Assembly (NCBI GenBank): GCA_020636375.1
Contig: JACJXZ010000008.1
Coordinates: 347,056-411,055 of the forward strand
Reading direction: 5' to 3'
From: Lewinellaceae bacterium
GTDB taxonomy: Bacteria > Bacteroidota > Bacteroidia > Chitinophagales > Saprospiraceae
DNA length: 64,000 bases
The position numbers and the translations under genes are program-made. Below the pieces are notes generated by a model that did no database searches, was not told the origin of the DNA, and saw only the letters and a program-made list of their open reading frames with translations. This document shows, piece by piece, positions 9,301 to 18,703 of the stretch (positions within the stretch are counted from its first letter, which is position 1; each line of letters opens with the position of its first letter).

Positions 9301-12300
9301 ACCGACTGCAGCTGTGGGTTGATATTCGGGTTGGGCTGTTCCTGCAGGCCGGCGTCGGCTTCGAAGAGGTTCGTCCAGTCGTTGGTTGTGACAGCAACTT
9401 CGCGGGCGAAATCGCAGTCGTCGCTGTTGAGGCTGCCGTCGGCCAGGGCCTTGACGAGCAGGGCGTCTTCCGAGCCGCCGGAGCCGGTGCGCCCTACGAA
9501 GTAGATGTTGCCCCCGGATTGTAGGATGGGCGGCTTGCAGAATGAATAGTAAACGTCATCATCGGCCGGGCCGCCGTAGGTCTTGGCCCAGAGGGCATTG
9601 CCCTGCTTGTTTGTTTTGATGATCACCAGATCCCTGTCGCCGGCAATGGCGTAACCGTAGAGCAGATAGCCATCAGGGACTACCACCAGCTGGAAAGCGG
9701 CCTGCAGGGAGGGGTATCCGGTGAGCCGGTATGTCTTGGCCCATTGCAGCTCGCCGGCCAGATCCGTTTTCATGATCCCTGAAGTGGAAGAGCCGTTCAG
9801 GTCGGTGCCGGCAGGGTCGCCGTAGAAGCCGGCAACCAGTTCTCCGTTATCCAGCTTTAAGCTGGTCCCGTACATTCTCGCATCCTGTGTGGAGTTGATG
9901 AGGTAATACTTAGACCATTCGAGGTTGCCATTGCCGGTGAATGCGGCGAGAGTGACCCGCATTTTCCCGAAGTTGGAGCTGAACGTATAGCGCCCCAGGC
10001 AGTACAGCACATTGCCCACCGGCACCATGCTGAAAAAGCGGTCGCTGGTGCCTCGGTTGAATTCCCGGCGCCACAGTACGGCCCCGGTATTGCGGTCCAG
10101 CTCGGCCAGGTTGGCGTTGTCGGCATTGCCGGCACCGGTGGTCAGGATGTCTCCGCCGATAAAGAAGAAATTGCCGTTCGCCGGGTTGGTGATAACCTGG
10201 TCCGGGGTACCCCGGCTGTTGAAGTAATTGACCCAGAGGAGTTGGTCGTTTTCGGGGTCATACCGGAAGGCAGTGGCGCCCCGCCCGAACGGGCCGGTCC
10301 CGTCATCCCCGAAACTGCTGCCCACCAGGAAACCTTCGCTATCCAGGTAGAGGCAGATGATGTGGTCCGGGCGATCGGTGAAATCGAAGCGCCGTACCCA
10401 CAGCATTTCTCCTTCTGCCGTTACGCTGGCGATCATGGCCTCCTCGTCGAGGTAGCCGCCGATGTAGAAGGAGCCGTCGCCTGCGGAGACGATGGCCGTC
10501 GCTCCGTCAATGGTGTTGGGGTTGCCTATCGTTTTCACGAAAGTGTTGCCGCAGTCTTCAAAGCAGGGGCAGTCGCTGTCGTCACAGTCTGCCAGCCCGT
10601 CGCCGTCGTCGTCCATACCGTTGTCGCAGATCTCTTCGCAAGGGTCGGAGCAGCTGGGCCCGGCGGGCACGACCACGTCCTCCGGAAGGATTTGTGCTGC
10701 CGAGTTGTCCGGATTAAACGGGGCGGCATCGAGGTCGAAAATGCCGTCAAACGGGTCGTTCAGCTGCCAGCTTTCCACCTCCAGGGGTTCCAGGCTGCCG
10801 CATTCGGTGTCCAGTTCGCCGAAGGGGTTTACTTTGAACAACAGGATGTCGCGGCCCGAGTCGTTGGTGGTGGTCGCGGAGATGTAGGCATAGCCGTCCC
10901 GGACAAAAGCCCCCTTGATGGACGCCACCTCCTGGCGGCCGTTGTCCAGTTCCCTGGCCCACATCAGGTTGCCGGCCTTGTCGGTTTTGACGAGCAGGAG
11001 GTTTTCGCTGCCGCCGGCAGGGGTGTAATTTCCAACGGCCAGGTAGCCGTCGCCCTGGTCCAGCACCATGTTGAGGCGCTCCGAATCGCTGCCAGGGACA
11101 TCGATGATGGCTGCCCATTCGATGGCGCCGTCCAGGCCGGTTTTGGAAATATGGCCAATGACCGATGTGGTGGAAATACCAGTCAGGTCGCCGTAGCCAC
11201 AAATCACCAGGGTGCCGTTATCCTCAATGATAGAATTCGAATACAGCCGGGCGCTGGTGTTGGTGCTGACCAGGTACAGGCGCGTCCAGTTGGTGGTGCC
11301 GTCCAGTTCGAACTCGGTGATTGCGGGGCGGAAGGCGGCTTGTCCGCCGCCGGCGGCGTTGTATCGGCCGGTTACATACACTTTGTCATCGACCAGGACG
11401 GCATCCGAACCCGATTCGCAGCTGCCCAGGCTGTATCGCTGCATTTGAAGGAGGTTGCCGGTGTTTTTGTCTAATTCTCCCCAGGTGACGTCGCACCCCT
11501 GCGCGCTGTTATCTCTCATGTATCCGATAAGTAAATAATTCGGAGAGCTTTCGATGTTGATGAACTCATAGGTCCGGTTGTGGTCCGGGTTGGCGATCGA
11601 CCGGATCCAGGCAAAAGCCTCCGTATTCATATCATATTTGAAGCAGTACTGGTCGTCGTTGACCAGCGTCCTGGTTGAACCGACCAGATACTGCCCGTCT
11701 TCCAGCAGGGTATGGACCTCTTCCGGATCGCCGGAAAAGGGAACCGCCTTTTGCCAGATCCGGTTGCCATTCGCATCGAACTTCATGAGCAGGGATTCTC
11801 CTGCCCGGCTGCCGCCCAGGTAGAAGCCCCCGTCGGCCGCCGGAATGAGGCAGCTGGCGGTTTCGTTGACCGTCCGGTCGCCCAGGACATAAAAGAAATT
11901 GTTCCCGCAGCCGGTGTTCGGAGCGGTGGCCTCCACATAGGCGCAGGCCAGGCTTTCGCAGAGGGCGCCTTCTGCCCGCAGGCATACGTTGTACAGGCCG
12001 GGTTCGGTGGTGTTCAGCGTGTAATTTATGCTATTGCTCACGGCCGTCCCGTTGACGAGCCAGGTGTAGGCCGCGGCGTTGGCGCTGGTATTGGTAAAAG
12101 CGACGCTCGCGCCCGCCAGCACGGTGGCATCGCCCCCGTCAAAGGCGGCCATCACCGGGCAGAACACTTCGATGGTGAGGGTAGAATCGGCGGGCAGGCA
12201 GTTGCTTAGGTTGGAAAAGGCGGTCAGGGTTACCGGAAAGCTGCCTTCCGCATTGAAGGTGTAGCTGGTGTTAGTGGCGGTGCTGAAGGGGGGCCCATCG

Positions 12301-13487
12301 ATGCTCCACTCATAGCTGTCGGCATTGGCCGATGTGTTGGTAAAATTGACGGCAGTCCCGACCGGCACGCTGAGGCCGTCGGCGAAGAAGCCCACTATTA
12401 TCGGAACCGGACAGGGGTCGATGCAGCCCGGCGAGTCGAGCAGACTGGAGCGGGTTGTTTCGGCTACGCTCAACATCCTGTTTTTCTGCCCCTGAGTAAA
12501 TCGGTCGTAACATTCGAAGCGGGAGTAGTCCATGTAGTTCTCCTTCATGTCCACCTGGTCGCCCTGGCCGCCCTGGGCGACGGGGCGGAAGGGGTTGTTG
12601 GCGGAAGCGTCGTCCTCATCCGTCTGGCAGGAGTTCATATCCGCCGGACAGGGCGGGCGGGCGGTAGTATTGTCGGGCGGCGTATCGCAGACGCGGTCGC
12701 CCTCCTGCTGGCAGTCGCCGTTGGGGCAGCCGCCTTCGAAGGTGTGGTACAGGCCCAGGTAATGGCCCATTTCGTGGACGAGCACGGTAGAGGCCGTCGG
12801 GTTGCTGCCCATATAGGCCGCCTCCAGCACGATGCCGTCGTAGGGCTGCCCGTGGGCGCCGGGCAGGTAGGCGTAGCCGGCAACGCCGCAGCCGTTGTTG
12901 CTGCAGATTTCCCGCACGACCCAGACGTTGATGTACTGTGTGGGGTCCCAGCGGCTGAGGTCCTTCATCGCCTGGTCGTCGGTGCTGTTGTTCAGGTCCG
13001 TCAGGGCGGATTGCACCCGGTTGACGCCGGTGGTGGCGTTGCCCTGTGGGTCGCGGCGGGCCAGGCAGAAGGCGATCTCGGTGTCTACGCCGGTGGCGGG
13101 GTTGTAATAGCCGACATTGGCGAAGGCGTCGTTGAGGTGTTGGATGGCGTCGGTTACCCGGGCGTCGCTGATGTTTTCGCCGCCGCCGTTGTGGATGATG
13201 TGGACGACGACGGGCAGGGTGTGTTGGGCAAGGGGGCCGCGCTCAGTGGAATTGCCGCCGGGCGAATTCCACTGGGCGGGCTGCTGAGCCAGAGCGTACA
13301 GTTGTTCTTCCAGGCGTTGGGAGGCCTGGCGGTAGGCGGGGTCTTCCTGTAGTTTCTGTTGGTGTAATGGCGCCTGAGCGCAGTAGCCGCCGGAATCTGC
13401 CGCCGGAGTGTTCTCCCGGGGAGCCGGATTTTGGAAAAAAGCCAGGAGGAGCAATGCCGGCAGGGCGAGTTTCAGGGATATGTTCAT
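6378..13487 (-). CDS. Giant secreted multidomain protein: M43-type metalloprotease, PKD, propeller-like repeats, SprB, T9SS type B sorting domain
   Basis: 2369 residues. A signal peptide (MNISLKLALPALLLLAFF) leads to a pappalysin-like M43 zinc protease with HEMGHYLGLYH at ~residues 237-247. Two PKD domains follow (~365-530), then two long stretches of WD/propeller-like repeats (e.g. GGFYLGGS, NRIWQKAV) split near residue 950 by an acidic calcium-binding-like MopE motif (CDNGMDDDGDGLADCDDSDC). Next are CARDB/Ig-like regions, six ~50-residue repeats each ending in GCDST (~1700-2040), SprB-type repeats (GTPPYAYLWNDG, GTPPYEYSLD) and the gliding-associated C-terminal domain (LPNAFSPNEDGRNDRF ... 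VVLVR) used for T9SS export and surface attachment. It is probably a cell-surface or released protease/adhesin. The gene stands alone. Confidence 0.93.
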   Translation of the reverse strand: MNISLKLALPALLLLAFFQNPAPRENTPAADSGGYCAQAPLHQQKLQEDPAYRQASQRLEEQLYALAQQPAQWNSPGGNSTERGPLAQHTLPVVVHIIHNGGGENISDARVTDAIQHLNDAFANVGYYNPATGVDTEIAFCLARRDPQGNATTGVNRVQSALTDLNNSTDDQAMKDLSRWDPTQYINVWVVREICSNNGCGVAGYAYLPGAHGQPYDGIVLEAAYMGSNPTASTVLVHEMGHYLGLYHTFEGGCPNGDCQQEGDRVCDTPPDNTTARPPCPADMNSCQTDEDDASANNPFRPVAQGGQGDQVDMKENYMDYSRFECYDRFTQGQKNRMLSVAETTRSSLLDSPGCIDPCPVPIIVGFFADGLSVPVGTAVNFTNTSANADSYEWSIDGPPFSTATNTSYTFNAEGSFPVTLTAFSNLSNCLPADSTLTIEVFCPVMAAFDGGDATVLAGASVAFTNTSANAAAYTWLVNGTAVSNSINYTLNTTEPGLYNVCLRAEGALCESLACAYVEATAPNTGCGNNFFYVLGDRTVNETASCLIPAADGGFYLGGSRAGESLLMKFDANGNRIWQKAVPFSGDPEEVHTLLEDGQYLVGSTRTLVNDDQYCFKYDMNTEAFAWIRSIANPDHNRTYEFINIESSPNYLLIGYMRDNSAQGCDVTWGELDKNTGNLLQMQRYSLGSCESGSDAVLVDDKVYVTGRYNAAGGGQAAFRPAITEFELDGTTNWTRLYLVSTNTSARLYSNSIIEDNGTLVICGYGDLTGISTTSVIGHISKTGLDGAIEWAAIIDVPGSDSERLNMVLDQGDGYLAVGNYTPAGGSENLLLVKTDKAGNLMWARELDNGRQEVASIKGAFVRDGYAYISATTTNDSGRDILLFKVNPFGELDTECGSLEPLEVESWQLNDPFDGIFDLDAAPFNPDNSAAQILPEDVVVPAGPSCSDPCEEICDNGMDDDGDGLADCDDSDCPCFEDCGNTFVKTIGNPNTIDGATAIVSAGDGSFYIGGYLDEEAMIASVTAEGEMLWVRRFDFTDRPDHIICLYLDSEGFLVGSSFGDDGTGPFGRGATAFRYDPENDQLLWVNYFNSRGTPDQVITNPANGNFFFIGGDILTTGAGNADNANLAELDRNTGAVLWRREFNRGTSDRFFSMVPVGNVLYCLGRYTFSSNFGKMRVTLAAFTGNGNLEWSKYYLINSTQDARMYGTSLKLDNGELVAGFYGDPAGTDLNGSSTSGIMKTDLAGELQWAKTYRLTGYPSLQAAFQLVVVPDGYLLYGYAIAGDRDLVIIKTNKQGNALWAKTYGGPADDDVYYSFCKPPILQSGGNIYFVGRTGSGGSEDALLVKALADGSLNSDDCDFAREVAVTTNDWTNLFEADAGLQEQPNPNINPQLQSVQAVAASPECDILCQASPVDAIVALDSAYCNGDSLAVTLRICNEGTDTLFSALPYTFYDGNPTADPGATVLADGLTAPGPVLPGECYSTTVSVPHPQGPQIYCIANDNGTLSPVFSLETGFPPTEIIECDYTNNIDSAGYETTVPDIDLGPDTSVCENGVFRLDAGPGFASYRWQDGAIGQTYTTFETGTFWVEATTACGDVKRDTIEIRLNPVIAIALRPDTILCSGDSIRFSTPQDPDYTYQWAPSATLDCADCPAVTATPAATTTYNLVVSNSTGCVSVDSVTIIIEDCGAILDTAICFGDSLLVEGQVFHPNEMDTVQLPDGSDLLVQVAALDTFYLALELGTCPGETVEYNGVPLQLGQAESFLFTAANGCDSTVEVTALPLDTFSSTLDTAICRGQFLDYNGMLLAPGLSETVRLAAANGCDSTVLVRVSPLDTFYLSVGLSACAGETAEYNGVTLQPGQTEIFSFATAGGCDSTVEVSVLPLDTVLAVIDTAACEGQGVGYNGTLVPAGQSAAFSFPAANGCDSTVLVNVNALDTALTLLEVQACFGETYSFDGMELPGGSTTPFLYTAANGCDSTLLLAVAELEEIETYDTLRLCRGDTAEIFGQPATVPGVYSEMFTSSLGCDSTHNIHVILLDTASLQVALGQLSCATLTGSLTVEANGGTPPYAYLWNDGQTTATATVLAGGTYSATVTDAAGCRSVSVREVPEELSWPVAEPAGVPASCFGEQDGAILLEIASGGTPPYEYSLDREQWQAENLFAGLAPGIYDVYIRDREGCESSYSISVGEPVPLAVLLPGDTTLRLGDSITLTPIILSGTPFIYEWNPLAGLSCADCPNPVARPLESTLYRLTVRDSAGCAGSDDLFIEIDATVRLYLPNAFSPNEDGRNDRFTVFAGPEVERVQTLQVFGRWGEQLFRNDNFAPNQESLGWDGTFRGQRMPAGVYAFFAEVVLADGRVEVAKGEVVLVR

Positions 13488-13713
13488 AGGGATTGGTGTT
13501 AAAAGTTTAGGTAAAAATAAGAGTTTATGGGAGGAAATGGAAATGGGGGGATTTCCTGCACCGGGGTGGCCAGTAGGAGGGCGAAGAGGAATAAAAACGT
13601 GGCCGGAGTGAGCGCGGGGAGAGATTGCTTAGAGCTGCCAGGCCCAACTGCCTGTTGGGTTCCAGGCTGTCCAACAACATTTCCAGGGCTATGTCTGATT
13701 CTTGCTCTGCGAC
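13488..13713. other. Upstream region of the giant protease gene
   Basis: No convincing gene. The minus-strand reading frame that crosses this stretch is an extension of the tandem repeat beside it. The region should carry the promoter of the 2369-residue gene, but I could not fix promoter elements. Confidence 0.4.
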
Positions 13714-14040
13714 GGCACGTCCGGCACATCCTGTCCATCCTGTTAATCCTGTCTAAAAAACGCGCCCCCTGAAGGCGGCACGTCCGGTAAATCCTGTAAA
13801 TCCTGTTAATCCTGTCTAAAAAACGCGCCCCCTGAAGGTGGCACGTCCTGTAAATCCTGTTAATCCTGTCTAAAAAACGCGCCCCCTGAAGGCGGCACGT
13901 CCGGCAAATCCTGTAAATCCTGTAAATCCTGTCTAAGAAACGCGCCCCCTGAAGGCGGCACGTCCGGTAAATCCTGTAAATCCTGTCTAAAAAACGCGCC
14001 CCCTGAAGGCGGCACGCCCGGTAAATCCTGTCAATCCTAT
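13714..14040. repeat. Nested tandem repeat, 54/63-bp units built on a 9-bp sub-repeat
   Basis: Six copies of a unit beginning GGCACGTCCGG start at 13714, 13777, 13840, 13894, 13957 and 14011, with spacings 63, 63, 54, 63 and 54. Each unit holds one to three copies of a 9-mer (TAAATCCTG and variants), then CTAAAAAACGCGCCCCCTGAA. The unit length changes by exactly one 9-mer, which explains the two periods. The minus-strand frame through the repeat stays open only because 54 and 63 are multiples of three. It sits between the divergent starts of two secreted-protein genes. Confidence 0.92.
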
Positions 14041-14196
14041 TGCGATTTCCTTTATTAGTTTTTGACGCCACCCAAGAGCGCCGTATTTTCGTCCGCCGGA
14101 AAGGCTGAAGAAGGGCGGGTAACCAATAACCAATTAGCCAATAGCCCCTTCAAGCCATGCCTGTGCCTCATCCAAACCATTAAATCCATTGCGCTG

Positions 14197-17022
14197 ATGA
14201 TCAAAATTTACTCCTTAGTTCCTCTTTTCCTCGCCCTGGTTTCTTCCTCCTTCGGGCAGATTTCCTTCTCCAACGGCAACGGCCTGTTGTCCAACCCCGG
14301 CTTCCACAGCGGGGTAGCCATTGCCGTAGTAGATATGAACGGCGACGGCCTGGACGACATCGCCCGCCTCTCCCAGGGGCAGGCCCTGCACATTGAGTTC
14401 CAGCAGCCCGCCGGAGCGCCGTTCCTGAATTACGCCTTCGGCAATATCGCCAGCCAGAGCCAGTGGAGCATGTGCGTAGCGGATGTGGACAACGACGGCT
14501 ACAACGACGTGCTGGCCGGCGGCCGGTACGATGGCGTCAAGCTGGTGCGGGCCATGGAGAACGGGACGAGCTACGAGATGAGCACCCTGCCCGGGCCCGG
14601 GCTCTTCATTCAGGGGTCTAACCTGGCGGACATCAACAACGACGGCTGGATCGACTTTTTCGCCTGCCACGACGACGGCGAGAGCCGCATCTGGGCCAAC
14701 GATTCTGCCGGCAACTTCGTCCCTGCCGACGACTGGATCGACATGGCTACCGTGCCGGCTTCCGACAATTCGGGCAACTACGGCAGCATCTGGACCGACT
14801 TCGATCACGACGGCGACCTGGACCTCTACATCGCCAAGTGCCGGCAGGGCGTCAACAACCCCGCCGACCCCCGCCGCATCAACGCCCTCTACCTCAACAC
14901 CGGCGGCAACAACTTCATCGAGGCGGCCGATTCCTTCAACCTTAAGATCGGCGCCCAGTCCTGGACAGCCGACTTTCAGGACATCGACAACGACGGCGAT
15001 TACGACTGCTTCATCACCAACCACGACGTGCCCAGCATGCTGCTGGAAAACGACGGTGCCGGCCATTTTACGGACATCACCGCCGGCAGCGGCATCAACA
15101 TAGCCGGGCTGCCCATTCAGGGCGTCATGCGCGATTTTGACAACGACGGTTTTGTCGACATCCTGGTGGCCGGCACCCGGCAGCACCTCTTCCGCAACAA
15201 CGGCGACAAGACCTTCACCGAAGTACAAGGCGTGTTCGACAACAACCAGATGGAGTCCTTTGCCATTGGCGACCTCAACCACGACGGCTTCCTGGATGTC
15301 TACGGCGGCTACGCCAATGTATATACCACCCCCAGCAATATCGACGACGTGATCTGGCTCAACGACGCGGCCAGCGGCAACAACTTCATAACGGTAAACC
15401 TGGTGGGCGTGGCATGCAACCGCAACGGCATCGGTGCCCGCATCGAAGCCTATGGCCCCTGGGGCATCCAGGCGCGGGAAGTGCGCGCCGGCGAGAGCTA
15501 CGGCATCATGAACTCCATGGCCCAGCACTTCGGCCTGGGCACTTTTGAGCACGTGGATTCCCTGGTCATCCGCTGGCCTAATGGCAATATCGACAAGGTA
15601 GAAGATCTGGCCGCCAACCAGTTCATCACCGTGATCGAGAATAACTGCATCTCTCCGGATGCTTACATCGAATACGAGGGCAGCACCGTCATGTGCGAAG
15701 GGGATACCTTGCAGCTCTGGGCGCCGGAGGGTTTCGCTTACCTGTGGAGCACAGGCGACACCACGCAGTCCATTGCCGCTACTGATGCCGGCACTTACAA
15801 CGTGACCGTTTACGATGGCTCGGACTGTTTCGGCGTGTCGCCCGGCGTGGCCATCACGCTCGACCCGGATGCTACCCCCTCGGTCGAGGCTGCCGGAGCA
15901 ACCCGCTTCTGCCGGGGCGGTTCGGTTTTCCTGGTAGCCTCCGAAGCAGAAAGTTACTTCTGGTCGACCGGCGACACCACCGCCTTTATCGAGGTGGCGG
16001 AGGGCGGGGACTATACCGTCACTACGCCGGGCCTTTGCCGGGAGTTCACTTCGGCGCCCGTTTCCATTATCGTCCTGGAATCCCCCGCGCCGGAGATTGA
16101 ATCGGCGGGCGTCGTGGACGGGCAGGCGCTGGTGTCCGCTATTGGCGACAGCATCCTCTGGTACGACGGCCCCGGCGCGGCAGCCCCCATCGCTTCCGGC
16201 AGCCTGCTCTCGGTGCCCATTGATTCCGATAGTACTTTTTACGCAGAAAACATCACCCGCTACCCCGGGGAGCTTTTCCTCACCGGCATGATGGAACACC
16301 AGGGCGGCAATTACAGCGGCAACCAGTACAACGGCGCCGTCATCTTCGATTGCCTTAGCCCCTTCACGCTGAGGGAGGTGCTGGTGTACACGGACACGGA
16401 TGGCCCCCGAATCATCGAATTGCAGGATGCCGCCGGCAACGTACTGCACAGCCGGGAAGTGGAAATCCTGTCCGGCCTGCAGGTGATCACTCTGGATTTT
16501 GATATAGAACCCGGCACGAACCTGGCGCTTACCACCAATACCGAACACAATCAGAGCCAGTTTGGCTTCAACAGCGCGCGCCTGCGCCGTTCCGACCAGG
16601 GCGTCAGTTATCCCTACGTCGTCGAGGACGTGGTAGAGATCACCACATCCAACCTGGGCAATGACCGGTACTACTATTTTTTCAACTGGAAAATCCAGAA
16701 GCCAGGCCTGGAGTGCGCCAGCGAGCGGGTGGAAGTGCCGCTGGTGATCGTTGGCGGCGCAGAGGCCATAGCCGGGGCGGGCCGCCTGGCGGTAATGCCC
16801 AATCCGGTGTCCGACAGGTTGGAGGTGCGGCTGCCGGAATTGCAGCAGCCATCGGCAGCCCTGAAAGTATATGACGCCACCGGCCAACTGGCACGGAATT
16901 ACGGTGTTCGCCGGGGCGATTCGAACATTCAGGTGGATACGGAGGGCTTACCCGCCGGGTTGTATTTCATCCAACTGGCAGATGGAGGCAGGCAATATGG
17001 CGCCAAGGTGGTGAAGCGGTGA
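14197..17022 (+). CDS. Secreted FG-GAP/VCBS repeat protein with ASPIC/UnbV domain and T9SS type A sorting domain
   Basis: About 941 residues from the ATG at 14197, which opens a clean signal peptide (MIKIYSLVPLFLALVSSSFG); the longer in-frame extension upstream runs into repetitive non-coding sequence. Repeated Asp-rich FG-GAP/VCBS blades (e.g. DMNGDGLDDIA, DVDNDGYNDVLAGG, DFDHDGDLDLYIA) fill residues ~20-400 and probably fold as a calcium-binding propeller. An ASPIC/UnbV domain follows (NRNGIGARIEAYG ... FGLGTFEHVDSLVIRWPNG), then Ig-like domains with GDTLQLWAPEGFAYLWSTG-type repeats, and a type A T9SS sorting domain at the end (MPNPVSDRLEV ... LPAGLYFIQL). Surface or extracellular location; a role in polymer or ligand binding is inference. 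Confidence 0.92.
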   Translation: MIKIYSLVPLFLALVSSSFGQISFSNGNGLLSNPGFHSGVAIAVVDMNGDGLDDIARLSQGQALHIEFQQPAGAPFLNYAFGNIASQSQWSMCVADVDNDGYNDVLAGGRYDGVKLVRAMENGTSYEMSTLPGPGLFIQGSNLADINNDGWIDFFACHDDGESRIWANDSAGNFVPADDWIDMATVPASDNSGNYGSIWTDFDHDGDLDLYIAKCRQGVNNPADPRRINALYLNTGGNNFIEAADSFNLKIGAQSWTADFQDIDNDGDYDCFITNHDVPSMLLENDGAGHFTDITAGSGINIAGLPIQGVMRDFDNDGFVDILVAGTRQHLFRNNGDKTFTEVQGVFDNNQMESFAIGDLNHDGFLDVYGGYANVYTTPSNIDDVIWLNDAASGNNFITVNLVGVACNRNGIGARIEAYGPWGIQAREVRAGESYGIMNSMAQHFGLGTFEHVDSLVIRWPNGNIDKVEDLAANQFITVIENNCISPDAYIEYEGSTVMCEGDTLQLWAPEGFAYLWSTGDTTQSIAATDAGTYNVTVYDGSDCFGVSPGVAITLDPDATPSVEAAGATRFCRGGSVFLVASEAESYFWSTGDTTAFIEVAEGGDYTVTTPGLCREFTSAPVSIIVLESPAPEIESAGVVDGQALVSAIGDSILWYDGPGAAAPIASGSLLSVPIDSDSTFYAENITRYPGELFLTGMMEHQGGNYSGNQYNGAVIFDCLSPFTLREVLVYTDTDGPRIIELQDAAGNVLHSREVEILSGLQVITLDFDIEPGTNLALTTNTEHNQSQFGFNSARLRRSDQGVSYPYVVEDVVEITTSNLGNDRYYYFFNWKIQKPGLECASERVEVPLVIVGGAEAIAGAGRLAVMPNPVSDRLEVRLPELQQPSAALKVYDATGQLARNYGVRRGDSNIQVDTEGLPAGLYFIQLADGGRQYGAKVVKR

Positions 17023-17079
17023 GGGAGGAAGGAAGGAAGGGGTTAGTATTGATTATCGGTAACTATTTAGGCCTATCTC

Positions 17080-17121
17080 CACCCGGCATTTTCGCCCTTT
17101 GTTTGCCCCAACCCTAAAGGG
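17080..17121. repeat. Left half of the palindromic repeat split by the IS
   Basis: CCACCCGGCATTTTCGCCC and the following CCCTAAAGGG form one arm; the matching arm (GCAAAGGCCGAAAATGCC) lies right after the IS at 18704-18722. Joined without the IS, the two would make one imperfect palindrome with its centre at the target site. Confidence 0.6.
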
Positions 17122-18693
17122 CTACGGCTTAGGCACAAGTAGTATGAAGAAAAAACATAATTTGATTATGAAGAATTAAGCACCTTGAATGCCTCCATAT
17201 AGATGGCAAACTTTTCCAGGCCCTTCTTCATAGTGATGGGGCCAGGCGGTTTTTGAGATTGATACCCTTTCCAACCGCCAAGCCTGGCAATAATCCAGGC
17301 AGCCCAACTTAGGCGATGCTGGGGAAACGGATTCTTTTGTTTTTCGGTTTTTCCCTGCAAACGTTCATTGACCTGTCGTAAAACCTGTTGTCCTTGCTGA
17401 TCGAACACTTCATCAGTGGGCTGGCAATCCAAGCGGTTGCGGGCGTAAGTTAACTGAAGCACTGTGCAGGCTGCTTTTATTGTCATCGTAGTCTGGCGCA
17501 GGATCGCATCAAAGGTTTCCAATTGAGTACCCTCTATATCGAAGCCCTGTTTCTTAATGGTCCTAAAGAGCTGTTCAATGATCCAGCGCAGCGTGTAATA
17601 ATAAACGATCAGGTAAGCTTGTTCCGCGTTTTCAACTTTGTGAGTTGTCCATAGGCGCCAAATAATTGGTTTTCGCCCTCCGGCAACTGCTCTGTCGTTT
17701 CTCTAGCTTCTACCAGGCATAGAGGTATGCTGGGTTCGGCTTTAGGGTAGCCGAGGGGCAAGCAGCTCGACAGTACCTGATATCGGATTTCCATAGTGGC
17801 TGTGCGGGCTTGGCGGCGGATGCGTTTGCCCGAAGTCCAGGAGTAATGATCCAACTCCGGTATATCCAGCTCATAAGTGCCGGTACTTTCAAATTGGGCA
17901 TGAAAGTTATTGGCTTTCAGCACCTTGCCTTCCACCTGAATTTCCGGTTTTGATTCGAGCGGATAATAAAATCGGACGCCTCCTGGAAAATCAGGTGTTT
18001 AAACAAGTCGAAGTCGTCAGCCTCGCGGTCAAACAAAAAAGTAACCCGCTCGGCGGCTTGTAGCACTGCTTTGGCATTAGTGGCGCCTATAGCCCACCGG
18101 TAAGATTCTTTTTCTTCCCAGGAGCGATTATCAGGAGCGGAGGCTTGTTTTTTCCCAGATTCCCAGCGTGTCCAATATAGGATGTCCGCTACCCCGAAAG
18201 CGCCTGCTGTCCGAGCGTCAACAACTATGCTTGTATGGCTATGAAACCCAAGGGTCTTGCCGTCATTGAGCGCGCCGATGGATTCCGATCCTGAATCCGG
18301 TTCTTGTGCTTGCTTAAATTGAAGCTCGTGCTGTCTCCTACCGCTAATACGTGACGGTAAGACAAAACTTCAGGTTTTACGCTACAATTCATCTTAATGA
18401 GAGCCTGCATGAGAGCAACTCGTGGGTTATTATAAAATGATACATTTGATCCGCTTGGCTTGTGCTTTCGGCCAGTTGTTGAATCGCGGTTTTTTGTTTG
18501 CAGGCCATGCTCTCGCCGAGCATTTCCCAAACTTTGTGCGACCGGGCATCATTAAAGGGGTGTCTGCGGCGGCTTATCCAGGGATTGCCAAATTCTTGTC
18601 CGTAGACACTGATAGGGGCGAAGGGCGTCATGGCAATTTTTTGTCTTCGCAATATTATGCAAAATTTTAATACTACTTGTGCCTAAGCCGTAG
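17122..18693 (-). mobile_element. IS4-family insertion sequence, 1572 bp, non-functional
   Basis: The ends are perfect 24-bp inverted repeats (17122-17145 and 18670-18693; outermost bases CTACGGCTTAGGCACAAGTA). They are flanked by a perfect 10-bp direct repeat, CCCTAAAGGG, at 17112-17121 and 18694-18703, a target duplication length normal for IS4-type elements. The single transposase gene inside is on the minus strand and frameshifted. Intact ends and duplication suggest the insertion is fairly recent, or that the coding part decayed without selection. Confidence 0.92.
17166..18652 (-). pseudogene. IS4-family transposase, frameshifted
   Basis: Read 18652 to 17166, the protein is spread over several frames. 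The N-terminal part lies in two overlapping frames (18389-18652 and 18225-18530) and contains the IS4-type FYNNPRVALMQALI and HVLAVGDSTSFNLSKH, the latter with the first catalytic Asp. Around 18011-18030 the frame encodes FLFDREADDFDLF, the IS4 'DREAD' signature. A third frame (17609-17935) follows, and the last (17166-17522) ends with the typical C terminus (LSWAAWIIARLGGWKGYQ ... PPGP). At least three frameshifts separate these parts, so no active transposase is made. Confidence 0.88.
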
Positions 18694-18703
18694 CCCTAAA
18701 GGG

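Noticed and set aside
7653..9524. 623-residue plus-strand ORF opposite the giant protease
   Set aside because: Shadow of a GC-rich gene; no domain, and the opposite strand has clear family motifs throughout.
13499..14071. 190-residue minus-strand ORF of RIYR/CRLQGARFLD repeats
   Set aside because: It is the translation of the 54/63-bp tandem repeat, open only because both periods are multiples of three; no signal peptide or known domain.
14215..16887. 890-residue minus-strand ORF opposite the FG-GAP protein
   Set aside because: Antisense shadow of the Asp-rich FG-GAP repeats; Val/Ala/Gly-rich composition without any recognisable motif.
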